A stretch of 35,676 nucleotides of DNA from CAMAVH01 sp035714115 (GTDB lineage Bacteria; Pseudomonadota; Alphaproteobacteria; SMXQ01), in NCBI GenBank assembly GCA_035714115.1, contig DASTMO010000044.1, positions 1 through 35,676 on the forward strand. The letters run 5' to 3'. How positions within the stretch are numbered: position 1 is the stretch's first letter; each line of letters opens with the position of its first letter. This document shows, piece by piece, positions 17,065-24,844 of the stretch. A model generated the notes under the pieces. The model saw only the letters and a program-made list of their open reading frames with translations, searched no databases and had not been told where the DNA came from. The translations under genes and the position numbers were made by a program.

Positions 17065-18134
17065 AGCTTCAGCTTGTAGAGATCGATCACGTTCTGGCTG
17101 AGCAGGCGCTTCTGGCGCGCCGGCTCCAGATCGCCGATCTGCTTGGCCAGGAAGGTGCGCGAGTTCGGCCAGGTCATGTTGGCGTGCGGATAATCGCTCG
17201 ACCACATGCAGTTCTTGTCGCCCCAGAACTTCAACGCCTGCGCGCCGACGAAATCGTCCATGAAGGTCGCGTAGAAATGCTCGTTGAAAATCTCGCTCGG
17301 CAGGCGGTCGATGGCGAACTGCTCCTGGGCCGGGCCGGGCTTGGAGAAGCGTTTGAAGTAGTAGTCCCACTGCTGGATCATGAAGGGCAGCCAGCCGATC
17401 TCGGCCTCGACGATTTCGACCTTCAGTTTGGGGTGGCGGTCGAACACGCCGGACCAGATCATGTCGTAGACCGTGGTCACCGCGTCCTGGGTCTTGATGT
17501 TGACCGAGCCGCGGATCTTCTCGATGCCCTTCGGATTGGCCAGCTTGTAGTTATGGCCCGTCAGGATGTGGAAATTGACGACCTGATCCGCCTCGGCGGC
17601 GGCGGCCCAGAATTCCTCGTAATGGTCCGACAGGATCGGCAGCTTCGGATCGGGCACCTGCCACAAGAGCGCGCCAGTCAGGCCCATATCCATGCAGCGG
17701 TGCATTTCCTTGATCGCCGCGTCGATGTCGTAGATGCAGATCGCCGGAACGCCGAACAGGCGCTTGGGCGCGGTGGCGCAATATTCGGCGAGCCAATCGT
17801 TGTAGACGCGAAAGCCGGCCTCCTGCACCTCCTTGGGCGCGGCGAAGGCGCGCAACGTGGCGGTCGGATAGAGCACCTCGGCGGCGACGCCGTCGCGGTC
17901 CATGTCGATCAGGCGCTGCTTCGGATCAAGGCCGCCCTGCGGGCGCTTGTCCGGCGGATAGGAGGTCAGCGGCGGCAGCTTGTCCTTGATGGCCGACGGC
18001 AGGCTGTCCCATAGGGTGATCGGCTCGTCGACATGGGAATCGGCGGACACGATGAGGTCCGGCAACGACTTGGCCTTCTCGGCGAATTTCGAGTCGGCGG
18101 TGCGGGCGGACATTTCCTCGATGGCGATGGCCAT
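17061..18134 (-). CDS. amidohydrolase-2 (ACMSD-like) family protein
   Basis: A 357-residue TIM-barrel metal-dependent hydrolase or decarboxylase of the amidohydrolase-2 group. Its N-terminal metal motif region reads VSADSHVDEPITLW, the DxHxxEP form common in uncharacterised proteobacterial members. Further ligands are likely the histidines of NFHILTGHN and the DYPHANMTWPNS motif near the C-terminus, where ACMSD-type enzymes carry a catalytic Asp. These enzymes often decarboxylate or hydrolyse aromatic-derived acids. ATG 18134 is preceded by AGGAAGGA. It stands alone, convergent with the VIT1 fusion. The substrate cannot be named. Confidence 0.87.
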   Translation of the reverse strand: MAIAIEEMSARTADSKFAEKAKSLPDLIVSADSHVDEPITLWDSLPSAIKDKLPPLTSYPPDKRPQGGLDPKQRLIDMDRDGVAAEVLYPTATLRAFAAPKEVQEAGFRVYNDWLAEYCATAPKRLFGVPAICIYDIDAAIKEMHRCMDMGLTGALLWQVPDPKLPILSDHYEEFWAAAAEADQVVNFHILTGHNYKLANPKGIEKIRGSVNIKTQDAVTTVYDMIWSGVFDRHPKLKVEIVEAEIGWLPFMIQQWDYYFKRFSKPGPAQEQFAIDRLPSEIFNEHFYATFMDDFVGAQALKFWGDKNCMWSSDYPHANMTWPNSRTFLAKQIGDLEPARQKRLLSQNVIDLYKLKL

Positions 18135-18304
18135 GCTGGCATTCCTTCCTGTTGGCTTTTGCGGATGCGTCTTGAGGCGCGGGGTTGGGAACGATCATCC
18201 TCCCGCCCAAGGCCTTCCGCAAGGTTTGCGCCCTGCGGAATAGGCCGGCGGAACGGCCTTCGTCAGCCCGCGTTGAACATAGGCCGGGGATCGGGAGGCT
18301 GATG

Positions 18305-18673
18305 ATGGCTGTCTTGCCCACCTTGCGCCGTGCCGTGCCCCTGGTTTTTGCCGCCGCTGCCGCTTTCGCGACGATCACCCCTGGCGCAGCCCAGGAGCAG
18401 CAGCCCCAAGGACAGCAAGAAAGCCTCGGCAGCTGGTTCAAGAACCTCAATGTGCCGGGCACAAAAGTGTCCTGCTGCGACGAATCGGACTGCAAGCGCA
18501 CCCAGGCGCGGCTCGGCCCCGCCGGCTACGAGGCCCAAACGCCGGAGGGCCGCTGGATCTCCATTCCCGAAAGCGCGATCATCCGCGGCAAAGCCAATCT
18601 GGCGCGCGAGCCGGTGCTGTGCCTGTCGCCGAGCCGCGCGGTCTACTGCTTCGTGCCGGACAACGAGGGCTAA
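18305..18673 (+). CDS. small exported cysteine-containing protein, unknown function
   Basis: A 122-residue protein that I do not recognise. Residues 1-29 form a Sec signal peptide (hydrophobic AVPLVFAAAAAFATITPGAAQ with likely cleavage after AA). The mature part begins with a Q/E-rich linker and contains five cysteines (57, 58, 63, 106, 115) in KVSCCDESDCKRT and EPVLCLSPSRAVYCFVP, suggesting disulphides in the periplasm. Between them lies GYEAQTPEGRWISIPESAI. Two adjacent ATGs exist (18302, 18305); the second has the better spacing (6 bases) to GGGAGG. It is 72 bp upstream of purU on the same strand; a shared function is not implied. Confidence 0.75.
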   Translation: MAVLPTLRRAVPLVFAAAAAFATITPGAAQEQQPQGQQESLGSWFKNLNVPGTKVSCCDESDCKRTQARLGPAGYEAQTPEGRWISIPESAIIRGKANLAREPVLCLSPSRAVYCFVPDNEG

Positions 18674-18745
18674 TGCCCCGGTCTTTGGCCGCAGGGTGAA
18701 ATGGGCTAGATTGCGCCGAGTCCTCCTCCTCGGCCGTTGTCCCCC

Positions 18746-19591
18746 ATGCATATCCTGACCATCACCTGCCCCGACCGCGCCGGCATCGTTGCCGCCGTCA
18801 CCAGCTTTCTCGCCCAGCAAGGCGCCTTCATCACCGAAGCGGCGCAGTATGGCGATCCGATCGCCATGCGCTTCTTCCAGCGCATCGTCTTCAAGATCGG
18901 CGAGCAGGCCGTTTCGCGCGACGCCTTCGCCAAGTCCTTCGCGCCGATCGCCGAGAAGTTCGAGATGGCCTGGGAGCTGCACGACGTCGCGCGCAAGGAC
19001 CGCGTACTGATCGCCGTCTCCAAGTTCGGCCATTGCCTGCACGACCTGCTGCACCGCTACAGCACCGGCGCGCTGCCGATCGAGGTGGCCGGCGTCGTCT
19101 CCAACCACGACGACATGCGCGCCATCGTCGAATGGCATGGCGTGCCCTATCACCATCTGCCGGTCGGCAAGACCGATAAGGCGGCGCAGGAAGCGCGCTG
19201 GCTCGGCCTGATCGACGAGTTGAACGTTGATCTCGTCGTGCTCGCGCGCTACATGCAGGTGCTGTCGGAAGACGCCTGCCGCCGCCTGGCGGGGCGCTGC
19301 ATCAACATCCACCATTCCTTCCTGCCGAGCTTTCGCGGCGCCAAGCCCTATCACCAGGCGCACCAGCGCGGCGTGAAGATCATCGGCGCCACCGCCCATT
19401 ACGTGACGCCGGAGCTGGACGAAGGCCCGATCATCGAACAGGCGGTCGAACGCGTCGATCACACCAAGACGCCGGACGATCTGGTCGCCGTCGGGCGCGA
19501 CATCGAGGCCGTCGTGCTGGCCCGCGCCGTGCAGTACCACGTCGAGCGCCGGGTGCTGCTCAACGGCAACAAGACGGTCGTTTTCCGCTAG
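18746..19591 (+). CDS. purU: formyltetrahydrofolate deformylase
   Basis: A 281-residue protein with an N-terminal ACT domain (MHILTITCPDRAGIVAAVTSFL, about 1-85) and a C-terminal formyltransferase-fold domain (about 90-281). PurU hydrolyses 10-formyl-THF to formate and THF, balancing one-carbon pools. Active-site landmarks are VVSNHDDMRAIVEWHGVPYH, the catalytic His in INIHHSFLPSFRGAKPYHQA and the Asp in HYVTPELDEGPII. The ATG at 18746 starts precisely at the ACT strand; a TTG at 18737 would add three residues. Length is normal for the family. Alphaproteobacteria often carry several PurU paralogues tied to methyl-group catabolism, but no such genes are next to this copy. Confidence 0.94.
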   Translation: MHILTITCPDRAGIVAAVTSFLAQQGAFITEAAQYGDPIAMRFFQRIVFKIGEQAVSRDAFAKSFAPIAEKFEMAWELHDVARKDRVLIAVSKFGHCLHDLLHRYSTGALPIEVAGVVSNHDDMRAIVEWHGVPYHHLPVGKTDKAAQEARWLGLIDELNVDLVVLARYMQVLSEDACRRLAGRCINIHHSFLPSFRGAKPYHQAHQRGVKIIGATAHYVTPELDEGPIIEQAVERVDHTKTPDDLVAVGRDIEAVVLARAVQYHVERRVLLNGNKTVVFR

Positions 19592-19603
19592 GGTTTTCCG
19601 CTA
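19580..19603 (+). repeat. 13-bp-period tandem duplication at the purU 3' end
   Basis: GTTTTCCGCTA occurs at 19580-19590 and again at 19593-19603. The first copy contains part of the purU TAG stop codon (19589-19591), so the second is a non-coding duplicate of the gene's last codons. Confidence 0.75.
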
Positions 19604-19710
19604 AAGGTTTTTGCCGCCCTCACGGACCGCGATAACAGCTGTACATCAATAATCTCGGAGTGCGAGGGATTCGCATTTCCCCGGCCGGCAGATCGGAGTA
19701 CCTGTCGGTG

Positions 19711-21135
19711 ATGTTCCGTGCCGCCTCGCCCGTCAGCCGCCGCCGCTTCCTCGCCGGTTCCGCCGCCCTCGCCGGCAGCGCCGCGCTCAGTGCCATGCTG
19801 CCGACGGCCTTGCGCGCCGCCAATGGCCGCTTCGAGCTTGATGCGCGCGAACGCGCCATGCGCTTGCCCGGCCTCAGCGGTCCCTCGCCATGCTGGACCT
19901 ATAGCGACGGCTGGCCGATGGAGTTGCGCGCGACACGCGGCGAGACCATGACGGCCGTGCTGAAGAACGGCCTGAAAGAGCACAGCACCGTTCATTGGCA
20001 TGGCGTGCGCGTGCCCTACAAAATGGACGGCGTGCCCTTCTTCACCCAGGATCCGGTGCAGCCCGGCGAGAGCTTCGCTTACAGCTTCGCGCCGCCCGAC
20101 CCCGGCACGTTCTTTTTCCATCCGCATTGCGACACGGCACAGGCCATGGGCCGCGGCCTGTCCGGCGTGCTGGTCGTCGAAGACCCGCGCGACAAAGGCC
20201 TGTTCGACGTCGATCAGGTGCTGGCGCTCAAAGACTGGCATGTGAAGCCGGACGGCAGCTTCGATGTGACGACCGATTTCGCCGACGCGGCGCGCAGCGG
20301 CACCTTCGGCAATCTGCGCAGCGTGAATGGCAAAGAGCCGCCGACCATCGAGGTGCCGCCGGGCGCGCGCGTGCGCCTGCGCATCGTCAACTTGGACGTG
20401 ACGCGCATGCCGATGCTCGGCCTGAAAGGCGCGAAGGGCGTGGTGATCGCCACCGACGGCAACGCCTGCGAGCCCTTCCCGGTCGATCAATGGCGGCTCG
20501 GCACGGCCATGCGTGCCGATGTCGCTTTCCAGGCCTCTGGCGATCAGAACGCCGAAGCCGTGCTGGAAGACATCTGGACCAATCCGCCGACGCTGCTGGC
20601 GCGCATCCGCACCAAGGGCGCGTCGCTCCCGGCCAAGCGCGCGGCGCTCAAGCTGCCGGCCGCCGAGCTTCCCGTCCCAAACATCGCTCAAGCGCAGAAG
20701 ATCGATTTCACGCTGCAGACGGGCCTCGAAGACCCGAAACTGCAGGAGTGGCTGAAAGAGACCGGCGGCACGCTTGACGATCTCTGCCTCAACCAGCGCA
20801 TCCTCTGGGCGATCAACCGCAAGTCATGGCCGGGCATGATCCACGACGCCAAAATGCCGCCGCTCGCCGAGCTGACTCCGGGCAAAAGCTACGTCTTTCA
20901 GATCTTCAACGGCTCGCGCTACATCCACCCGATGCATCTGCACGGCCATACCTTCCGCGTGCTCTCGGCGAGCAAGCGCAAGCTGCCGCCCCATTGGGCC
21001 GACACGGTGATCGTGCAGCCGAGCGAGCGCGTCGACATCGCTTTCGTCGCCGGCGAGCCGGGCGACTGGATGTTCCATTGCCACATCATCGACCATCAGG
21101 AGACGGGGATGATGGGCTACATTCGGGTCGCCTGA
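19711..21135 (+). CDS. multicopper oxidase, Tat-exported
   Basis: A three-cupredoxin-domain multicopper oxidase of about 474 residues. A twin-arginine signal is present (SRRRFLAGSAALAGSAALSAM). All four copper-ligand clusters are intact: HWHGVR, FFHPHCD, HPMHLHGHTF, and HCHIIDHQETGMM, which holds the type-1 Cys and a downstream Met. The protein would fold with copper in the cytoplasm or acquire it in the periplasm and oxidise substrates such as Cu(I), Fe(II), Mn(II) or phenols using O2. There is no extended Met-rich CueO insertion. The ATG at 19711 was chosen for the Tat signal; a GTG at 19660 would add 17 residues. A strong terminator follows. Confidence 0.92.
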   Translation: MFRAASPVSRRRFLAGSAALAGSAALSAMLPTALRAANGRFELDARERAMRLPGLSGPSPCWTYSDGWPMELRATRGETMTAVLKNGLKEHSTVHWHGVRVPYKMDGVPFFTQDPVQPGESFAYSFAPPDPGTFFFHPHCDTAQAMGRGLSGVLVVEDPRDKGLFDVDQVLALKDWHVKPDGSFDVTTDFADAARSGTFGNLRSVNGKEPPTIEVPPGARVRLRIVNLDVTRMPMLGLKGAKGVVIATDGNACEPFPVDQWRLGTAMRADVAFQASGDQNAEAVLEDIWTNPPTLLARIRTKGASLPAKRAALKLPAAELPVPNIAQAQKIDFTLQTGLEDPKLQEWLKETGGTLDDLCLNQRILWAINRKSWPGMIHDAKMPPLAELTPGKSYVFQIFNGSRYIHPMHLHGHTFRVLSASKRKLPPHWADTVIVQPSERVDIAFVAGEPGDWMFHCHIIDHQETGMMGYIRVA

Positions 21136-21144
21136 CCCCAAACA

Positions 21145-21172
21145 AAAAGGCCGCTCCGAAGAGCGGCCTTTT
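21145..21172. terminator. bidirectional intrinsic terminator
   Basis: A perfect 12-bp stem AAAAGGCCGCTC / GAGCGGCCTTTT with tetraloop CGAA, flanked by A-tract and T-tract. It sits between the convergent multicopper oxidase and methyltransferase genes and can serve both. Confidence 0.92.
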
Positions 21173-21194
21173 GTCTTGGCGTAGGATGCTGCGC

Positions 21195-21992
21195 TTATTT
21201 GCGCGCCGCCGACCAGTCCGAGCCCTTCATCGACTTGCCGTCGACAGTGCCGACGTATTTCTTGCCGCCGGCGGTGAAGGCGATCTGCGTGCCGGTCATC
21301 TTGGCGTCCGAGATCGGCGCCGAGCCGAGTGTGCCCGAGAGCATCTGGTAGGTCTGCGTCAGCTTGAGATCCTGATTGCCGAGGCGCCATTCGCCGGCCG
21401 CGTCGGCCGGTACGATCCACAGGAGCGCGCGGCACCAGCTGCTGCAATCCTGCGCGCCGACGGTGGCCGTCTCGTCCGGCTCCCAATCGCCCATCGGGAA
21501 GGTGTTGGAGACGACGCGCGTGCCCGGCTTCTGCTTCAGGATGGTCGGGCGCAGGCGCTCATTCAGCGACGGCAGCAGGAACAGTGTGATGACCGTCGCC
21601 TTCGAGTAATCGCTCTCGAAGATGTCGGCCTTCTCGAAGGTGGCGCGGTCGGCGAGACCAGCCGCGGCCGCGTTCTTCTTCGACAGTTCGACCAGCTCCG
21701 GATTGTATTCGATGCCGTAGGCGCGCGCGCCGCGCTTCGCCGCAGCGATCACCGTGCGGCCGTCACCCGAGCCGAGGTCATAGACGACGTCGGCTTTCGT
21801 CACCTTGGCCATGTCGAGCATCTTGGCGACCAGTTCGTCCGCCGTCGGCACCCAGACGACGTCCTTGCCGGCCTGGAAGACCTCGGGCTTGTAGTCGGAC
21901 GACTGCGCCAGCGCGGCGGTCGCGGACATGGCCATAAGGCCGGCGAAAGCGATGGACGCGACATTGCGCGACAGACGGATACGAGGGGTCAT
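21195..21992 (-). CDS. exported class I SAM-dependent methyltransferase-like protein
   Basis: A 265-residue protein with a convincing Sec signal peptide (RLSRNVASIAFAGLMAMSATAALAQ, cleavage near 29/30) ahead of a Rossmann methyltransferase domain. Motif I is DLGSGDGRT (72-80), then GIEYNPELVELSKKN (acidic SAM-ribose residue) and ADIFESD. After the fold comes a C-terminal beta-rich part of about 85 residues with CSSWC, suitable for a disulphide, ending in GGKKYVGTVDGKSMKGSDW. SAM is not known to be available in the periplasm, so it may act on another ligand, bind without catalysis, or stay uncleaved. ATG 21992 has AGGAG 7 bases upstream. Not in an operon. Confidence 0.82.
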   Translation of the reverse strand: MTPRIRLSRNVASIAFAGLMAMSATAALAQSSDYKPEVFQAGKDVVWVPTADELVAKMLDMAKVTKADVVYDLGSGDGRTVIAAAKRGARAYGIEYNPELVELSKKNAAAAGLADRATFEKADIFESDYSKATVITLFLLPSLNERLRPTILKQKPGTRVVSNTFPMGDWEPDETATVGAQDCSSWCRALLWIVPADAAGEWRLGNQDLKLTQTYQMLSGTLGSAPISDAKMTGTQIAFTAGGKKYVGTVDGKSMKGSDWSAARK

Positions 21993-22078
21993 GCCTTGCT
22001 CCTGTTGATTGAAGGCCGCCAGCCTAACCGATCCGCGCGACAATGCATCATCACGGTCCGTTCAAACGGCCAAGCGGC

Positions 22079-22103
22079 GGTCCGCCGCGCGAAGCGACGG
22101 ACC
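22079..22103. other. intergenic stem-loop beside a T-rich tract
   Basis: GGTCCG(c)CGC-GCGAA-GCG(a)CGGACC forms a 9-bp stem with one internal mismatch. On the plus strand it is followed within 10 bases by an A/T-rich tract (22107-22134). It lies between the methyltransferase start and the PrpD-family stop, both on the minus strand; no plus-strand gene ends here. A second small dyad, CCGTT-CA-AACGG, precedes it at 22058-22069. Confidence 0.5.
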
Positions 22104-22133
22104 ATCCTTTTGATATTATTGATATTTTTTAAA

Positions 22134-23480
22134 CTAACTCGCCAACCACTCGAGCGACTTTTCGGCTTCGATGTTCTGGATCCGCTCATAGAACGACGCC
22201 ATCTTGGCCGCGCCATGGTCCTGCGTGGCGGCAAGAAACTTCTCGCGCAGTTCCGCCGCGCTCAACGGATTCTCCGGCGTGCCTTTGCACTCGTCGACCG
22301 TCTCGCGCAGGGTGCGGCCGTCGCGCGTGCGCACGATGGTCGTCGTCGTGGTGGCCGCCGCGGGCCTGCCCGGATGCGGCACCAGCGCGATGCGCTTCAT
22401 CAGCGCGCGCAGTTCGGGCGCGTTCACATCGGCATCGCGGAACGTCGCCGGCTTGCTGGCGTCGCTCAGCAAGGCGAGCGCCGAGCAGAAGGGCACGCTG
22501 TATTGGCCGATCATCACATCCACCGGCTCTGGGATGTTGTGACGGCCGAGCTCCTTCTTGCCGCATTCGATCGTGATGGTTTCGACATCGGAGGCTTTGA
22601 GGCCTTCGCGCGCCTTGAGATTGATCATCGCCTGGACCGGTGTGTGGCCCGTCGAATGGCAAGCGTAGCGCTTCATCATGATGCGCGAGGTCAGCCATTC
22701 GCTGCCGAGATTCTTGGTCAGCTGCGAGACGTCATATTCGTCGCAATAGACCTTCAAGAATCCGCAGTCGCCTTCGAGAATCTTGTGCGGACCGCTGAAA
22801 CCCTTCTCCGCCAGGCTCGCCGCCATCACGCCGCCCTCGGCCGCGCGGCCGAAATGCAGGCGCTTGACCATAGCGCCGGTGCCGGACTTGGAGAATTCGA
22901 CCAGGCCGCAGGGCAATTCGCCGGCGATGCCGAGCGCATTGACCATCGTCTGCTTGTCAAAGCCGATCATCTTACCGCAGGCGACCGCGCCGCCGAACGG
23001 GCCGGTGGTGCCGGGACCGTGAAAGCCGCGCGCTTCGTTGCTGTGCTTCGTCGCGCGGGCGATGCGGATCATCACTTCAGCCGCGGTGACGAATGCGGTG
23101 AGGAAAGCCTTGCCGGAAAAGCCGCGCTCCTGCGCCATGGCCAGGCCGGCGCTGACCAGCATGGCGCCGGGATGCACGCCCGAGCTCGGCCGCGTCGGCC
23201 CGTCCATCTCGAAGGCATGGGCGAGCGCGCCGTTGGCGAGCGCCGCCGCCGGCGCGGTGGTCGGCGTCATGCCGTCGCCGAAGATGAAACTGCCGCCGCC
23301 GGCGCCCGTGCGGCGCGCATAGTCGATGACGATGCGGCTCCACGGCAAGGCGGCGCCGAAGACGATGACGCCGAAGGTATCGGCGATGGAATCCTTGGCG
23401 CGCTGCTTCACCGCCTCGGGAATGTCTTCATAACGCAGGCCGACGGCATAATCGGCCAGCGCGAGGGTTTCGTCGCTCAT
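22134..23480 (-). CDS. MmgE/PrpD family protein
   Basis: A 448-residue member of the MmgE/PrpD family (2-methylcitrate dehydratase, iminodisuccinate epimerase and cis-aconitate decarboxylase relatives). The N-terminal helical part (YEDIPEAVKQRAKDSIADTFGVIVFG) is followed by the conserved AAALANGALAHAFEMDG, HPGAMLVSAGLAMAQE and, after residue 240, the lid domain with KRYACHSTGHTPVQAM. Related enzymes act on small dicarboxylic or tricarboxylic acids. ATG 23480 is preceded by a strong GGAGGGGAG. It is 20 bp downstream of the cyclodeaminase-like gene and almost certainly cotranscribed, suggesting degradation of an unusual amino or dicarboxylic acid. The substrate is not determined. Confidence 0.9.
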   Translation of the reverse strand: MSDETLALADYAVGLRYEDIPEAVKQRAKDSIADTFGVIVFGAALPWSRIVIDYARRTGAGGGSFIFGDGMTPTTAPAAALANGALAHAFEMDGPTRPSSGVHPGAMLVSAGLAMAQERGFSGKAFLTAFVTAAEVMIRIARATKHSNEARGFHGPGTTGPFGGAVACGKMIGFDKQTMVNALGIAGELPCGLVEFSKSGTGAMVKRLHFGRAAEGGVMAASLAEKGFSGPHKILEGDCGFLKVYCDEYDVSQLTKNLGSEWLTSRIMMKRYACHSTGHTPVQAMINLKAREGLKASDVETITIECGKKELGRHNIPEPVDVMIGQYSVPFCSALALLSDASKPATFRDADVNAPELRALMKRIALVPHPGRPAAATTTTTIVRTRDGRTLRETVDECKGTPENPLSAAELREKFLAATQDHGAAKMASFYERIQNIEAEKSLEWLAS

Positions 23481-23500
23481 GATGCTGCTCCCCTCCCCGC

Positions 23501-24613
23501 TCAGTCGCGGATGTCCTGCAAGAACCAGTCGGTGGGGATTTCGCGCCCCATCTTCTGTTCCTTGCAGAGCTCGTAAATGCGGCCGGCAATCGCCCAGAAC
23601 TGGTTGCCCTGCAGATTGCCGCGCTCCGAATAGGAGATCTGTTGATCGGAGATGCGGCCGCGGCCGGTCTTGTTCACCACGTCGGCGAAGCTGATGGTCT
23701 GATCCTCAGGGAACAGCGAGCCATGGCCGCGCTTGCCTTTCGGCTTGCGCAGGAAGCCGTTCTCGATGTCGGGCCTTGCCGCATAGGTGTAGTACTCGTC
23801 TTCGCCGGTCGCATCCGCGCCCCACGGCCGGGTGGCGTTGCCGAAGCGCATGTAGAGATTGACGCGATCGAGCACGGCGCGATCCTTGATGCCGCCGCCG
23901 GTGCCCGGCGCGACGATATGGGTGCCAGGCTCCAGAAGCTTGCCGTTGACCACCGAGACTGCGGAGTCGGTGACGGCCGCGAGAATGTCGGCGCCTTTAT
24001 AAACATCCTCCGGCGCGTTGCAGGCGACGGCCTCGATGCCGTGCTTCTCGGCCATTTCGGCGGCGAATTTCTCGCGGTTCGCTTTGGTCGGGCTGTAGAC
24101 CTGCAGCCGCTTCAAGTTCGGCCGCACGTGCATGAAGGCATCCATATGGCTGCGCGCCATGCCGCCGGAGCCGAGCATGCCGATCACGCTGGCGTTCTGC
24201 TTGGCGAGATAGCGCGCGCCGATGCCGCCGTCGGCGCCGACGCGCGTCAGCTGCGGCAGGCCGTCGTTCATGATGGCGAGCGGTTCGCCGGTCTGGCTGT
24301 TGGTCAGGAAGATCAGCCCGCAATAGGTGCCCGGCTCGATGCAGTATTTTTCCTGCGTGCGCGCGCCGTTGTATTCCTGCTCGTAGATGATGTCCGACTT
24401 CATGCGGATGGCGAAGTAGCCGCTGGTGGAGCCGCCTTCGACGCTGCTCCACTGATAGACTTTGCCCGGATTGTTCGTCGGAATCATGATGTCGGTGCGC
24501 GGCTTGCAGACGGCATCGGTCGTCACGAGCTGGCGATAGGCCTGATCGAGGACGTCGATCGCATCGCCCATGCTCAACACGTTCGCCACATCGGCGTTAT
24601 TAATAATTAGCAC
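23501..24613 (-). CDS. ornithine cyclodeaminase / mu-crystallin family protein
   Basis: A 370-residue NAD(P)-dependent protein of the ornithine cyclodeaminase/mu-crystallin family, whose members deaminate or reduce amino or imino acids. The dinucleotide site is IGMLGSGGMARSHMDAF, preceded by the substrate-region TRVGADGGIGARYLAKQ and followed by IVAPGTGGGIKDRAV. A GTG start at 24613 is preferred: GGAGG lies 5 bases upstream. The TTG at 24625 would put that Shine-Dalgarno inside the gene. It precedes the MmgE/PrpD gene by 20 bp. The family pair suggests one catabolic route. Compared with classical cyclodeaminases it has extra C-terminal sequence (SYSERGNLQGNQFWAIAGR). Confidence 0.88.
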   Translation of the reverse strand: MLIINNADVANVLSMGDAIDVLDQAYRQLVTTDAVCKPRTDIMIPTNNPGKVYQWSSVEGGSTSGYFAIRMKSDIIYEQEYNGARTQEKYCIEPGTYCGLIFLTNSQTGEPLAIMNDGLPQLTRVGADGGIGARYLAKQNASVIGMLGSGGMARSHMDAFMHVRPNLKRLQVYSPTKANREKFAAEMAEKHGIEAVACNAPEDVYKGADILAAVTDSAVSVVNGKLLEPGTHIVAPGTGGGIKDRAVLDRVNLYMRFGNATRPWGADATGEDEYYTYAARPDIENGFLRKPKGKRGHGSLFPEDQTISFADVVNKTGRGRISDQQISYSERGNLQGNQFWAIAGRIYELCKEQKMGREIPTDWFLQDIRD

Positions 24614-24691
24614 TGAAGCCTCCAATTTATAGCTTTGTTATGTTCTTGATTTTGCTGTCATTTAAGCCATTTCAAAAATTCCATTTTGTCT

Positions 24692-24778
24692 CGCTTGGCG
24701 AAGGGAACGCGGGACTCGGTTATGGCCCTGACGGGCGCGAAAGCGCGGCAAAGTTCTCGTGGATAACTTCGCCAAGCG
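24692..24778. other. nested inverted-repeat structure between divergent genes (candidate structured RNA or operator pair)
   Basis: A perfect 12-bp inverted repeat, CGCTTGGCGAAG (24692-24703) and CTTCGCCAAGCG (24767-24778), encloses 63 bases. Inside, GGAAC/GTTC(T) can extend the stem, and two mutually overlapping hairpins are possible: GCCC-TGAC-GGGC and GCGC-GAAA-GCGC with a GNRA loop. It lies in the region between the divergent cyclodeaminase-like gene and tex. No Rfam family was recognised. Confidence 0.5.
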
Positions 24779-24844
24779 GCTGGCTCCATCGGCCGAATGT
24801 TCCTACTGTCGCCCCCTGTTTTTCCGCCCAGCGTTCGAGAGCTT

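Noticed and set aside
18263..19540. 425-codon minus-strand open frame opposite purU
   Set aside because: purU has complete ACT and formyltransferase motifs on the plus strand; the antisense product has none.
20826..23576. 916-codon plus-strand open frame covering the methyltransferase and PrpD genes
   Set aside because: It crosses a terminator and an intergenic region, begins inside the multicopper oxidase gene and has no domain.
24658..24684. Eight-codon leader-peptide frame (MEFLKWLK) upstream of the cyclodeaminase-like gene
   Set aside because: No Shine-Dalgarno and no codon pattern suggesting attenuation; likely chance in an AT-rich stretch.
24758..24766. DnaA-box-like sequence TTATCCACG on the minus strand
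   Set aside because: A single site with one mismatch and no cluster or AT-rich unwinding region typical of an origin; it lies within the inverted-repeat structure.
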